Shown here piece by piece: positions 1 through 7,275 of a stretch of DNA of 64,000 nucleotides. The stretch spans positions 72,100 to 136,099 of the forward strand of contig CAZZDK010000002.1 in the NCBI GenBank assembly GCA_964652235.1. The letters are read 5' to 3'. The stretch is from CAZZDK01 sp964652235 (lineage in GTDB: Bacteria; Pseudomonadota; Alphaproteobacteria; UBA9219). Both the position numbers and the translations under genes were made by a program. Position 1 is the first letter of the stretch, and the number at the start of each line of letters is the position of its first letter. The notes under the pieces were generated by a model. The model did not search any database. It worked only from the letters and a program-made list of their open reading frames with translations, and had not been told where the DNA came from.

Positions 1-3
1 CAT
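1..3 (-). CDS. Start codon of a leftward gene running out of the window
   Basis: Positions 3-1 read ATG on the minus strand, and an AAGGAG ribosome binding site lies seven bases upstream. Spacing and strength resemble the other genes of this leftward group, so a further gene probably starts here. The product is outside the window. It would lie about 100 bases downstream of the cysteine-rich peptide gene and could be the last member of the MurF-like operon. The evidence is only the start and its binding site. Confidence 0.4.
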
Positions 4-106
4 CTGTCTTCTCCTTTTTAGATATAGTTCACCCGTTCACTAATCTCGTGTTTCGAGAAAAGCGTTTTAGAAAATTCTTAAATGCCCTATTGCCTTCAGA
101 AGGCTA

Positions 107-313
107 TTAAGGGCTTCGCTGAAGACAAAGCCTATTGTAACCGCCTTTTTTGTTTATTTCTTCAGCCTCCTGCCTCGTGAGAGGGGCTGGATCTGTGCAA
201 CAATAAATGCTCGGCGGGCAAATTGCTCCGCAGGCGATGCAATCCCCTTCAACCACAGCAACAATGTTTTGTACTGAACGCTTGATGTCTTCATTTTTAT
301 CTATTTTCGTCAT
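107..313 (-). CDS. Cysteine-rich 68-residue protein, unrecognised
   Basis: A very good ribosome binding site (AAGGAGG, seven bases before the ATG) shows that this small gene is translated. It starts 15 bases after the stop of the MurF-like gene, so the two are almost certainly co-transcribed. The protein has a charged N-terminal third, then CIACGAICP, a CC pair in YCCTD, and a last Cys near the C-terminus (six Cys in all). The CxxCGAxCP stretch resembles half of a 4Fe-4S ferredoxin motif, but the usual four-Cys set is incomplete. There is no signal peptide or membrane segment. It could bind a metal or cluster, or be a substrate peptide of the neighbouring ligase. Both ideas are inference. Confidence 0.7.
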   Translation of the reverse strand: MTKIDKNEDIKRSVQNIVAVVEGDCIACGAICPPSIYCCTDPAPLTRQEAEEINKKGGYNRLCLQRSP

Positions 314-328
314 TTTTCCTCCTTAAAA

Positions 329-1771
329 TTATAAACTCGGACACGTGGAACAATGAATGTATTTGCTGCAACTTACTTTGTCGCAGGCACTTTTCTTTCC
401 CTCCATAAACAAGGCAACGCGCTCAAGATGCGAAAAACGTGAGCCTTTAATGAAGATGCAGGTGTTAGCCGGAATCTCCTTTCCGGCTAGAATCTGGACA
501 GCTTCGCCCCACTTTTCTACAATCGATATTTTATCAAGAGAAAACTGCGACATCTTGGCCGCTTCTCGCCATGTTTCCCCTGTTTCTCCTACACAAATTA
601 TTGCCCCATCAATCTCGCGTGTGGCCTTCAATATTTGAACATATGAGTCCAAAATAAAGTCGCCTACCTCTCTCAAATCGCCGAGGACCAGAATTGCGTT
701 TTCTCCCGTCTCTCGAATGAGATTGATCCCGTTCAAAACGGAAGCGACGCTTGCGTTATAGGTATCATCTATAACCCGCCCAGAAGGGAACGAAGATATG
801 CGCAGGCGGCTTTCAGCTTTCCCGTTTGTAAGGGCGCTTGCTATTGTTTTCGGGTCTATCCCAGCGGCGATTCCAACAGACACAGAAGCAAGGCAAGCGT
901 ACATTGTACCTTGGTCGCTAGGTTCAACTGATATATTGACCTCGCCCTTGGGGGTTTGGATTGAGAGGTTCTGACTGTTTGAAATGATCTCTTTCTTTTG
1001 CATCCTGACATCGGCAAGCTCACCTGTGCCGAACCACAAAACTTTCCGGTCCGCCCCTTCCAAAGCCCCCTTTAGCGAGGCCAAGCTCTGATCATCGGCA
1101 TTAAGTACAGCAATCCCATTCGGACGCAACTTGTCCAATAGCTTGGCTTTTTCCTTTAGGATAACCTCTATAGACCCAAATCTTCCAACATGGGCAAGGC
1201 CGATATTCGTTATCACGGCAATATCAGGCAAAATTGTTCCAGCAAGCCATTCCATTTCACCGGGCGTGTTGATGCCAACCTCAATGCAAGCAAACTTTGT
1301 ATCTTCGTTGATATTCACCAAAGTCAGGGGAATACCGAATTCGTTGTTGAAACTCTTTTTGCTGAACACCGTCGGAGCGATTTCGGAAAAAGAGCTACCT
1401 ATATGGTTCTTGGTTGTTGTTTTGCCGACACTTCCCGTTACGGCAACCGTTAACGGATTATAGTGCTCACGGATTGTGCGTGCGAGTGCATGTAAGCAAA
1501 GCAACGAATCTTGAACATGCATAATTCTAGGGTCTTCAAGTTCCAAGAAATCTTCATTAACTACAGCAAGCGCTGCTCCAGCATTAAGCGCCGCCGCAAC
1601 ATAGGCATGGCCGTCAAGATTCTTTCCTTTGACGGCAAAAAATACTTCACCTTCTCTTATAGAGCGTGAATCGATGCTTACACCCAAGAAGTCTTGATCA
1701 AGCACAGCGCCAAAACTTTCAGTTTGCAGCTTTCCTAGGTAATCAGAAAACAGATTTTTCAATGTTAACAT
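329..1771 (-). CDS. MurF-like Mur ligase with cysteine-rich C-terminal tail
   Basis: This is a Mur ligase of the MurF type (in murein synthesis MurF joins D-Ala-D-Ala to UDP-MurNAc-tripeptide using ATP). The N-terminal substrate domain has SIDSRSIREGEVFFAVKG. The P-loop GSVGKTTTK is at residues 113-121. The central domain has NNEFGIPLTL and TNIGLAHVGRFGS, and the C-terminal domain has DDTYNAS, LGDLREVGD and FIKGSRFSH. The last ~20 residues carry four Cys ending in CSTCP, an extension that MurF does not normally have. An in-frame ATG lies ten codons upstream, but AAGGA sits before the chosen ATG. Its setting among unknown accessory genes, away from division and cell-wall genes, suggests a special-purpose ligase rather than the housekeeping murF. 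Confidence 0.85.
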   Translation of the reverse strand: MLTLKNLFSDYLGKLQTESFGAVLDQDFLGVSIDSRSIREGEVFFAVKGKNLDGHAYVAAALNAGAALAVVNEDFLELEDPRIMHVQDSLLCLHALARTIREHYNPLTVAVTGSVGKTTTKNHIGSSFSEIAPTVFSKKSFNNEFGIPLTLVNINEDTKFACIEVGINTPGEMEWLAGTILPDIAVITNIGLAHVGRFGSIEVILKEKAKLLDKLRPNGIAVLNADDQSLASLKGALEGADRKVLWFGTGELADVRMQKKEIISNSQNLSIQTPKGEVNISVEPSDQGTMYACLASVSVGIAAGIDPKTIASALTNGKAESRLRISSFPSGRVIDDTYNASVASVLNGINLIRETGENAILVLGDLREVGDFILDSYVQILKATREIDGAIICVGETGETWREAAKMSQFSLDKISIVEKWGEAVQILAGKEIPANTCIFIKGSRFSHLERVALFMEGKKSACDKVSCSKYIHCSTCPSL

Positions 1772-1898
1772 CGTCGTTCCTTGCTTTGTTTGTGTGGTCA
1801 TAGTCTTTTGTTGTAGACTCTATAACCTTAGTCCTATATTTGCCCATACCCTTCTTTAAGGCATAATGGCGGCTTTTTCTTGTTGCCGCAGCTGGCCT

Positions 1899-2435
1899 CT
1901 AATGTATTGAGTAAAGCCTATATTTTTCCTTTCCATATTGCGTTTCTTCATTGTGCTCTTCTTTAATTTCTTCTGACATTAACGCCCTCTTCGCAGCTCG
2001 AATTATGCGAGCATAAAGCGACTGAGGCGGCCCGTTCTTTCCAAGAAAGCTCTTCATACTAACAAAACAAGGCGGGGCCTCTGGATGCAATGCGCTTGCT
2101 TGCTTTTCTGCAACCCGTCCAACATAAACTATTGTTTGTGCCGATATAAACGGACCTCCCTCTTGTGTGAGGATCGTGACTGGGGCCATCGGGCCGATAC
2201 AAACTTTTGTTGTCTCCAAGACCTCGCGCCGCGCTGCGGCTTCTGCATCGTCGTCGCCCCACTCAACACGTCCGCCCGGCAGAGCAAAACGGTCTGCATT
2301 CTTAATCATCAGCACACGGTCCTGATCATCAAAAACTACGACCTTGACGTACTTTGGTTCGCTTTTGGACAACTTTCCGATCTGCGTCTTTCCGAACAGG
2401 GCATCAGCTGCCGTCTGTTGTTTAGCTTTAGGCAT
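1899..2435 (-). CDS. Nudix-fold hydrolase-like protein with a degenerate Nudix box
   Basis: Residues ~25-150 have the Nudix layout: a KVVVFDDQDRVLMIKN strand, LPGGRVEWGDD, then REVLETT. Compared with the family signature (G-x5-E-x7-REUxEExGU), the loop has one extra residue, the first Glu is Asp, and the second Glu of the EE pair is Thr. REU and its following Glu are kept, so metal binding may be weakened rather than lost. Nudix enzymes cleave nucleoside diphosphates linked to other groups; the substrate cannot be read here. The chosen ATG overlaps the stop of the upstream gene by eight bases (ATGCCTAA), like the junction before that. A charged C-terminal tail of ~40 residues follows the fold. 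Confidence 0.7.
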   Translation of the reverse strand: MPKAKQQTAADALFGKTQIGKLSKSEPKYVKVVVFDDQDRVLMIKNADRFALPGGRVEWGDDDAEAAARREVLETTKVCIGPMAPVTILTQEGGPFISAQTIVYVGRVAEKQASALHPEAPPCFVSMKSFLGKNGPPQSLYARIIRAAKRALMSEEIKEEHNEETQYGKEKYRLYSIH

Positions 2436-2700
2436 AACGCGCCCCCCGTTCATGAGGATAACCCGTATCAGTTGTACGACGATTAATCTCTAAAGCAGCC
2501 AAAGCATTAGCGAAGTGCCAGAGAGAAGCTATGTCCTGATGGGTAAAGCCTTTTGCGATCAGGTCTTGTTGTGAGCAGTCTCCCAACGCTAATGTCGTTT
2601 CGACAATTGCATCTGCCATGTGTGCGACTGGCTCAAACCTTTTATCTGTTTTGGTCGTGATCTGATCTACAATAAGACGATGGCGAACGGCCTTAGTCAT
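2428..2700 (-). CDS. Small hypothetical protein (90 residues)
   Basis: I do not recognise this protein. AAGGAGG lies six bases before the ATG, and the start overlaps the stop of the XRE repressor gene by eight bases, so translation is coupled. The middle (DLIAKGFTHQDIASLWHFANALAALE) is predicted helical and has the look of a short helix-turn-helix or adaptor, with a GFT turn between two helices. It has no signal peptide and no membrane segment. Being in the middle of an overlapping gene string suggests a role linked to the Nudix-like and XRE proteins. Confidence 0.65.
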   Translation of the reverse strand: MTKAVRHRLIVDQITTKTDKRFEPVAHMADAIVETTLALGDCSQQDLIAKGFTHQDIASLWHFANALAALEINRRTTDTGYPHERGARYA

Positions 2701-3076
2701 TATTTGCCTCCTTGGTTTCGGAGACAGAGACAGTCATGCGGGAAATCCAAGCATGAGAAAATACTAGGGTGCTTTCCGCTTGGCCGCTTTCGGCAGGAAT
2801 AGAAACCATGGACTCCTGCTGGACAAACTGGATGCCATGTCGTTCAAAAGTTTTGACAAGCGTTTTGATCGTGTCTTCCTTGGGCGAATAAATTCCATGT
2901 TCGATATTTTTGATTGTTTCCGCCGATAACTTGGCTTCCTTGGCGAGATCGCTGCGCGACCAGTCAAGCATGCTGCGCGCTGCGCGCAATTGCGACGGGC
3001 CAATCGGGCAATCCTTGATTTGCGGCTGAAAAGTTTCATTTTTGAATATGGCTGCTTCCACTCGTGAGAGGCTCAT
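2693..3076 (-). CDS. XRE-family transcriptional regulator
   Basis: A Cro/CI-type helix-turn-helix covers residues ~30-80: QLRAARSMLDWSRSDLAKEA then LSAETIKNIEHG, followed by a helix ending in FERHGIQFV. This layout (RAAR..L.WS..DLA) is common in alphaproteobacterial repressors of mobile and accessory regions. The ~40-residue C-terminal part is not recognisable as a ligand domain. GGAGG precedes the ATG, which overlaps the upstream stop (ATGA). It probably controls its own operon. No matching operator was found next to the operon start. Confidence 0.85.
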   Translation of the reverse strand: MSLSRVEAAIFKNETFQPQIKDCPIGPSQLRAARSMLDWSRSDLAKEAKLSAETIKNIEHGIYSPKEDTIKTLVKTFERHGIQFVQQESMVSIPAESGQAESTLVFSHAWISRMTVSVSETKEANND

Positions 3077-3510
3077 TGGTAGCCTCCCGCTTTTCTGTCC
3101 TCGATTTCCTCATCAAGGTATTTCAGCACCAGATCAGCCAGCTGCTCGTTCGAAGCCTCCGCATAGAACAACCATTGCTTCCGGCGCGTCTTACGCTGCT
3201 GGAGGCGATCATAAAATTGAATCAGAGTTTCCCGATCTTCGGGCAGCTGCGTTTCTTCGCGCTTTTGTAGTTCCTCAATGTGCATGTTGAGTGCTGCGTC
3301 AACCTTCGTTGCCCACTTGTCTTCGGCAAGGGCGAGGTCCTGTGCAGGAAATGTCTGTTTCAGGTGCAGATTGCAAAACTCGTCCATGAGTTTCGCAAGG
3401 GCGACAATTTTCTGAGTGGCTTCTTTCGATTTGGCGTTCTCGCCCTGTGAAATCATGCTCTGAAACGCCAGCATAAGGCAAAGGCGCGCGGGAAGATTAT
3501 CATGCGTCAT
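3073..3510 (-). CDS. Hypothetical helical protein (145 residues)
   Basis: Not recognised. The sequence is soluble, highly charged and predicted almost entirely helical, with a Lys/Arg/Gln-rich segment (DRLQQRKTRRKQWLFY) and an acidic C-terminal helix. The start is uncertain. The ATG chosen gives MTHDNLP; another in-frame ATG lies eight codons upstream. Both overlap the 3' end of the preceding gene, and the stop overlaps the XRE start, so this is an internal member of the operon. It could be a protein-binding adaptor, but nothing in the sequence fixes a function. Confidence 0.6.
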   Translation of the reverse strand: MTHDNLPARLCLMLAFQSMISQGENAKSKEATQKIVALAKLMDEFCNLHLKQTFPAQDLALAEDKWATKVDAALNMHIEELQKREETQLPEDRETLIQFYDRLQQRKTRRKQWLFYAEASNEQLADLVLKYLDEEIEDRKAGGYQ

Positions 3511-3802
3511 GGTTGCGTCCCCGCTTGTTATCATTCGACCACAGCCCGATTAGCACCTTGGCCAACCGTCCAAGGAGGTTCAGGTCTTCTTCGGATGGAT
3601 CTGGCAGAGGCGTGTTGGCACAGCGAAGGAATGTTATGCCGTGGCTTGTTATCGTCTGCATAAACTCCGTGCGGGCTTCGTCGGAAGAAAAGTTATCCTG
3701 AATCACGACGCCAACGGTGGGATCTGGATACGCGGATGAGAGCGTTTCGACATTCTGTGTATCGTTCATGAGCAGAGCCGATGTCTTCATTGTGCGCTTC
3801 AT
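3500..3802 (-). CDS. Hypothetical protein (100 residues), first gene of the leftward operon
   Basis: Not recognised. The ATG at MKRTMKTSALL is preferred over an upstream TTG. The central part (TVGVVIQDNFSSDEAR) looks like a strand followed by a helix, then SHGITFLRCANTPLPDPSEEDL and a final helix ending LIGLW. It has no signal peptide. Upstream, ~220 bases hold repeats and two hairpins before the next leftward gene, so an operon promoter probably lies there. Confidence 0.55.
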   Translation of the reverse strand: MKRTMKTSALLMNDTQNVETLSSAYPDPTVGVVIQDNFSSDEARTEFMQTITSHGITFLRCANTPLPDPSEEDLNLLGRLAKVLIGLWSNDNKRGRNHDA

Positions 3803-3882
3803 AAGAACCCCGTTGATTGCGTCCAACACATGAGTTCAAATGCCGTAATTCCGCGCACAGAAACCACAGCTATTTTTTCCGC

Positions 3883-3957
3883 TTTTCTCCCTATAACGGG
3901 GAGTTTTTAGGCAAATTCAGATGGGTTCCCGTTTTTCTGCCAGTTGCAGGGAGTTTT
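3883..3957. repeat. Two imperfect 25-bp direct repeats with a 50-bp period
   Basis: Bases 3883-3907 and 3933-3957 match at 19 of 25 positions. Each begins TTTTCT and ends GGGAGTTTT. The first also contains a small inverted repeat (CTCCC at 3887-3891 and GGGAG at 3899-3903). They lie upstream of the leftward operon start at 3802. The 50-bp period is close to five helical turns, which fits a regulator-binding pair, but this is inference. Confidence 0.45.
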
Positions 3958-3963
3958 CCATCC

Positions 3964-3988
3964 AAGCCTCCCTTGATAGGGGAGGCTT
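3964..3988 (+). terminator. Hairpin, possible rightward terminator
   Basis: AAGCCTCCC at 3964-3972 pairs perfectly with GGGAGGCTT at 3980-3988, loop of seven bases, and is followed by a short T run. No rightward gene ends here. It may be one half of a double terminator, with the stronger leftward hairpin just beyond it. Confidence 0.4.
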
Positions 3989-3993
3989 TTGAC

Positions 3994-4026
3994 AAAAAAA
4001 TACGCGCCAATTTGCGATTGGCGCGT
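3994..4026 (-). terminator. Rho-independent terminator of the HTH-sensor gene
   Basis: ACGCGCCAAT (4002-4011) and ATTGGCGCGT (4017-4026) form a perfect ten-base-pair stem with a five-base loop. Read leftward, the stem is followed by ATTTTTTT. It lies 25 bases after the stop of the leftward HTH-sensor gene and separates it from the next operon. Confidence 0.85.
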
Positions 4027-4051
4027 TAGGTCTTCGGGGGAAGAAATTGAT

Positions 4052-4720
4052 TTAAGTTCGTTCTTTGCTTTCAATAGTTAGAGGCAAAGCATTGTCCCAC
4101 ATTTCCGAAAAATGGGCTCTCTCGTTAAGCGAAATGTCAGTAGAGGTTATAACATAATACCAAAATTCATTACTGCTTGTCATAAAAATGAAGGCATGTT
4201 TGTTTCCACATTGCAGGGTCGACCAAATGCCGACAGTCGGCATAGCGGTCGCTCTCATCTGAATACTCGGCACAACGAGTGAAGAATTGCGCGCATCCGT
4301 CAAAAGACATCTGACGTCGGCATATTTGCTCAGGTTCGTCAACCGTTCAAGATTGGCGTGATTAGCGACGCCAAGCGAAGCGGCCATCTGCTCAGCTGTT
4401 TTATATATGGCAAGCATTTCCCCGCCGTGTTCTTTGGCGGCGACGAGCATGTCTTCATAGAATTGCTCTGTTCCTTCGGGGCCGCTGTATTTCTTGGCTT
4501 CGTGGTTATTGAGAACAACGCCGCGTGTGCCAACGAACTCCACACCTTTCTTTTCAAGGCTTCTACGGATTTCGACTAGCCGCGCCAACGAAATCTTTTC
4601 ACCTTTCTCGAATTTGGCGACTGTTTTAGGCGAGACACATGAGGCCAAGGCCAAATCGTCTCGCGTCCAGTCCAGCAAACTGCGCGCCGCTTTAATTTGC
4701 CCGGGGCTAATTGCGTACAT
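4052..4720 (-). CDS. HTH (XRE) regulator with C-terminal sensor domain
   Basis: An N-terminal helix-turn-helix (residues ~6-55: QIKAARSLLDWTRDDLALAS, then SPKTVAKFEKG) is joined to a ~150-residue domain. That domain resembles the PLD-like sensor part of TrmB-type regulators: a HGGEMLAIY strand, a CLLTD strand, a conserved aromatic segment FIFMTSSNEFWYYVI, and a final helix HFSEMWDNALP. The rightward regulator at 5588 has the same two-domain plan, with GGEML, CRLLV and KLFDIAW at matching places, so the two are paralogues. GAGG precedes the ATG and a strong terminator follows the stop. It probably senses a small molecule and regulates genes nearby. Confidence 0.75.
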   Translation of the reverse strand: MYAISPGQIKAARSLLDWTRDDLALASCVSPKTVAKFEKGEKISLARLVEIRRSLEKKGVEFVGTRGVVLNNHEAKKYSGPEGTEQFYEDMLVAAKEHGGEMLAIYKTAEQMAASLGVANHANLERLTNLSKYADVRCLLTDARNSSLVVPSIQMRATAMPTVGIWSTLQCGNKHAFIFMTSSNEFWYYVITSTDISLNERAHFSEMWDNALPLTIESKERT

Positions 4721-4742
4721 TTCTTGCCTCTGTCCTTCAAAA

Positions 4743-5078
4743 TCAGTTCACTAATTTTTTCATTTCTAAATCGACTAAGAATTCGATGGCGTTCTGGTAA
4801 AGCCGCGATGGCAGAGCTTTAACTTCACTTACATCGAAATGTGCTGTTAGAATCTCACAGACAGTCGTCTCATCAACTTTTTGGTTGTAGGCTACATAAG
4901 TGATCATGCTGCAGATTGCTTGCATCTCTATGTCGTTCAATGGCTTTTCATGCGCCTTGCGTAGCGCGGCAAGACCGGAGGTCAAGAGGCTCAGGTCCCT
5001 GACGGAAAGGTCTCTACATTCCGTAGCCTCGTTTGTGGTTTCGTTGGCGACGTTCATGGGGTGGGGCTTGTTGCTCAT
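4743..5078 (-). CDS. Member A of a three-paralogue small helical protein family (111 residues)
   Basis: Not a family I recognise. The ATG at MSNKPHP has AAGGAG six bases upstream, which favours it over longer reading. The last ~58 residues (from LNDIEMQAICSMITYVAYNQ to AIEFLVDL) align without gaps with the proteins at 8146-8430 and 7786-8067. Shared positions include an acidic/Lys start, an [IL]xxx[VL][AS] helix, a central hydrophobic/Phe position (HFDVSEV, TFGASKI, VFGVGDL), a P followed by a helix, and a FL[VE][DG] ending. The N-terminal part is variable and polar. A small all-helical domain is likely. The gene follows the 64-residue gene by ten bases. Confidence 0.75.
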   Translation of the reverse strand: MSNKPHPMNVANETTNEATECRDLSVRDLSLLTSGLAALRKAHEKPLNDIEMQAICSMITYVAYNQKVDETTVCEILTAHFDVSEVKALPSRLYQNAIEFLVDLEMKKLVN

Positions 5079-5088
5079 CGGTTGCTCC

Positions 5089-5283
5089 TTAAACAGTAGC
5101 CGTAGGAGCTGGGGCGGGATGGCAATTGACAAAATCATTGGTGGCGGAAATAAAATGTTCCCAGCGTTCTTCAAGCATCATTGGGCGTTCATGACGGACA
5201 TTGTTGTCGCGTTCCCACATCTCGACAATATACTGGATCAGGCTCTCACTATGCTTCTTTGTAATCGTGTCGAAATCGAGCAT
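5089..5283 (-). CDS. Small hypothetical protein (64 residues)
   Basis: Unrecognised. GGGGAG lies eight bases before the ATG. The stop is ten bases before the start of the next leftward gene, whose ribosome binding site overlaps this gene's end. The protein has a helical region MLDFDTITKKHSESLIQYIV, a charged middle and a Pro/Ala-rich end (HPAPAPTATV). It is the first gene leftward from the operator array and so should be under its control. Confidence 0.6.
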   Translation of the reverse strand: MLDFDTITKKHSESLIQYIVEMWERDNNVRHERPMMLEERWEHFISATNDFVNCHPAPAPTATV

Positions 5284-5413
5284 TTTAATCTCCCCAATAT
5301 GTCCTTATGATTGAAAGGCGCCCCACGCTTCTCGATTTCAAGCCGTCAAATGCAATTTCCTGAAACCGTATATGCAATGTAATTTGTTTCTAACCCGAAA
5401 GCAATACATTTCT

Positions 5414-5535
5414 CACCTAGTAAAGGTGGAAAATGCACTATATCATACCTAAAATAGGTTGATTCCTACCAAAAAAAGGTAGAGTCATCAAGAAAGCAAT
5501 AAAATTACGAAAGCATTTTGCACCTTTTAATGGTG
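5414..5535. promoter_or_regulatory. Array of four phased operators, YACC-N7-GGTR
   Basis: Four 15-bp inverted repeats lie in the divergent intergenic region. They are CACC..GGTG at 5414-5428, TACC..GGTT at 5446-5460, TACC..GGTA at 5467-5481 and CACC..GGTG at 5521-5535. Each has a seven-base A/T-rich spacer. Their centres are 32, 21 and 54 bases apart, close to 3, 2 and 5 turns of the helix, so all would face the same side. They sit before the rightward HTH-sensor gene and after the start of the leftward small genes. The likely binder is one of the two HTH sensors. Confidence 0.65.
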
Positions 5536-5587
5536 GAGAAAGTATTGTATGGTACGCTCATGATAGTCGATAAAGGATAAATTAACC

Positions 5588-6238
5588 ATGAAGCTAACTG
5601 GTCTCCAAATCGCCGCCGCCATTACACTATCAGGGCTAACAAGAGAAGCCTTGGCAAACGAGGCGGGCGTTGGCCGCAACACGATAGATAGAATTATCAA
5701 CGAAACCGCTGCGTGCCGCGAAGATACAATACGCAAAATCACAGACATTCTTGAAGTACGCGGCATTGAGTTTTTGCCAGGCGAAGGCGTTCGCAAAAAA
5801 GAGCAAACTGTTACAACGCTTACTGGAGACGACTGCCTTCAAGAGCTTCTGTTGGATGTATACCGGACTCTGCAAGATAGGGGCGGCGAAATGCTTATCG
5901 CGCATTTGGACGAAGGAAGCGCAGCAAGAAGCTTAAAAAAAGAATTCTTGGATGAACAAATTCGCAAACGCAAGGTGGCAAATATAACTTGCCGCTTGCT
6001 CGTTCGAGCAGATGATCCGAATCTTATTCCCCCTTATGACACCTATCGGGCAATACCTGACGAGTCATTCTCTCCATATCCGTTTTACATTTATGGATCG
6101 AAGTTAGCCCTTTTGTCTTGGAAGCCGGAGCCGCGCGTAATCATAATTGACGATCAGCGTTTTGCCCATAGTGCTGCAAAGCTATTTGATATTGCATGGA
6201 ACACAGGTAAAGAAATCATTCGAAACGAGAAGAAATGA
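5588..6238 (+). CDS. HTH regulator with PLD-like sensor domain, paralogue of the 4052 gene
   Basis: Residues ~3-55 form a helix-turn-helix (LQIAAAITLSGLTREALANE, then GRNTIDRIINE), followed by a linker and a ~130-residue sensor domain. Within it are GGEMLIAHLDEG, CRLLVRADDPN, FYIYGSKLALLSW, RVIIIDDQRFA and KLFDIAWNTGKEI. The order strand, IYGxKxAxxSW, strand-with-IIIDD and final helix is what the C-terminal domains of TrmB-like regulators show. The gene has AAAGGA upstream, follows the four-operator array, and its stop overlaps the next start (ATGA). It is the first gene of a three-gene operon and probably autoregulated. Confidence 0.75.
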   Translation: MKLTGLQIAAAITLSGLTREALANEAGVGRNTIDRIINETAACREDTIRKITDILEVRGIEFLPGEGVRKKEQTVTTLTGDDCLQELLLDVYRTLQDRGGEMLIAHLDEGSAARSLKKEFLDEQIRKRKVANITCRLLVRADDPNLIPPYDTYRAIPDESFSPYPFYIYGSKLALLSWKPEPRVIIIDDQRFAHSAAKLFDIAWNTGKEIIRNEKK

Positions 6239-7275
6239 CAATGTTTTCAGCTTATATGCATGAACTTGATTTTGAAGAATGGCTCGAACAAAGCCAATAT
6301 GTCGAGCGCATTAATGATGCCAATATTTCTCGCCTTACAAGACTTTTAGCCTCGGAGATAGACGTCGACAGTTATGCGGTTTCTCCCGCATATTATGCCT
6401 ATACAGGAAGACGGGGGCTGTGGCTTTATCATTATGACGGAACCTTTCTTCCGATGTGCTGGCATCCCAACGTCGAGGGGCAGATGTTAGTTTTCCCGCC
6501 GCGTGGGCAGAAGAATTACGCTGCAGTCACAGCGTTACTAAACGAAGCTCCCTCACCGCCGCGAGGATTTCTTCTAGCGAGATTTAAACCTCAAGAGATA
6601 GGCCAGCTTAAAACGCTTTATGCCTTTGTTAGCCGCGTATCTTTCGAGCCCATTGAGGAAGAGGTTCTCGATTGGCGTTATCCAGCGAGGATTTTATCCA
6701 CACTTAATACCACTCAAATGCTTGGGCATGAATATATGCTTATCCGAAACCGCGTCCGCCAAACGAAGAAATATACGGTGGATACAGAACGCCTTTCGCT
6801 CAAACATATTCCAGAGATTGAGCGTCTCGCTTTGCGCTGGGCCAACAAGCAAGCCGAGAACCCTGAAGAACTTATCGATCTAGTTACCCCCTATAAAGAA
6901 ACTTTGCGTCTCTACAAACAGAGAGAACTTGGGCTTGATGGCTTGGTGTTTATTGTCGACGGCCAGATTCAGGCGACAACAATATGGGACATCTCAAACC
7001 CTGAACACAAGATAGCCAATCTGTATATGAACCTGTGTAATGTTTCCTATCGAGGGTTGTCTGAATTTTCAATCAAAGCAACGGCAGCAATATTGTGTGA
7101 AAAGGGCGTTCCGCTTCTCAATCTTGGAGGATCTGAAACGGCCAGCCTAGATCATTATAAAAATAAATTTTCGCCAGCCATAAGCGTTCATCTTTGCTCA
7201 CTAGAGGCTGGTGTAGCTATGATGCCGAATATTGCTGGCACACTCCCTGTTGAAAAGGAGCTTAGAGTAGCTTAA
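6235..7275 (+). CDS. GNAT-fold transferase of the DUF2156/FemX-like type
   Basis: The C-terminal half looks like an acyl- or aminoacyl-transferase of the double-GNAT class, as in DUF2156 (the C-terminal domain of phosphatidylglycerol lysyltransferase) and Fem-type ligases. It has GLVFIVDGQIQATTIWDIS, ANLYMNLCN, GLSEFSIKATAAIL and LLNLGGSE (residue ~297) followed by LDHYKNKFSP. The N-terminal half has GLWLYHYDG and HPNVEGQMLVFPP, also seen in that group. There is no membrane domain, so this is the soluble catalytic type. Such enzymes move amino acids from aminoacyl-tRNA onto lipids, peptidoglycan or peptides; the acceptor here is unknown. Start and stop overlap both neighbours by four and one bases, giving tight coupling. 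Confidence 0.65.
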   Translation: MTMFSAYMHELDFEEWLEQSQYVERINDANISRLTRLLASEIDVDSYAVSPAYYAYTGRRGLWLYHYDGTFLPMCWHPNVEGQMLVFPPRGQKNYAAVTALLNEAPSPPRGFLLARFKPQEIGQLKTLYAFVSRVSFEPIEEEVLDWRYPARILSTLNTTQMLGHEYMLIRNRVRQTKKYTVDTERLSLKHIPEIERLALRWANKQAENPEELIDLVTPYKETLRLYKQRELGLDGLVFIVDGQIQATTIWDISNPEHKIANLYMNLCNVSYRGLSEFSIKATAAILCEKGVPLLNLGGSETASLDHYKNKFSPAISVHLCSLEAGVAMMPNIAGTLPVEKELRVA

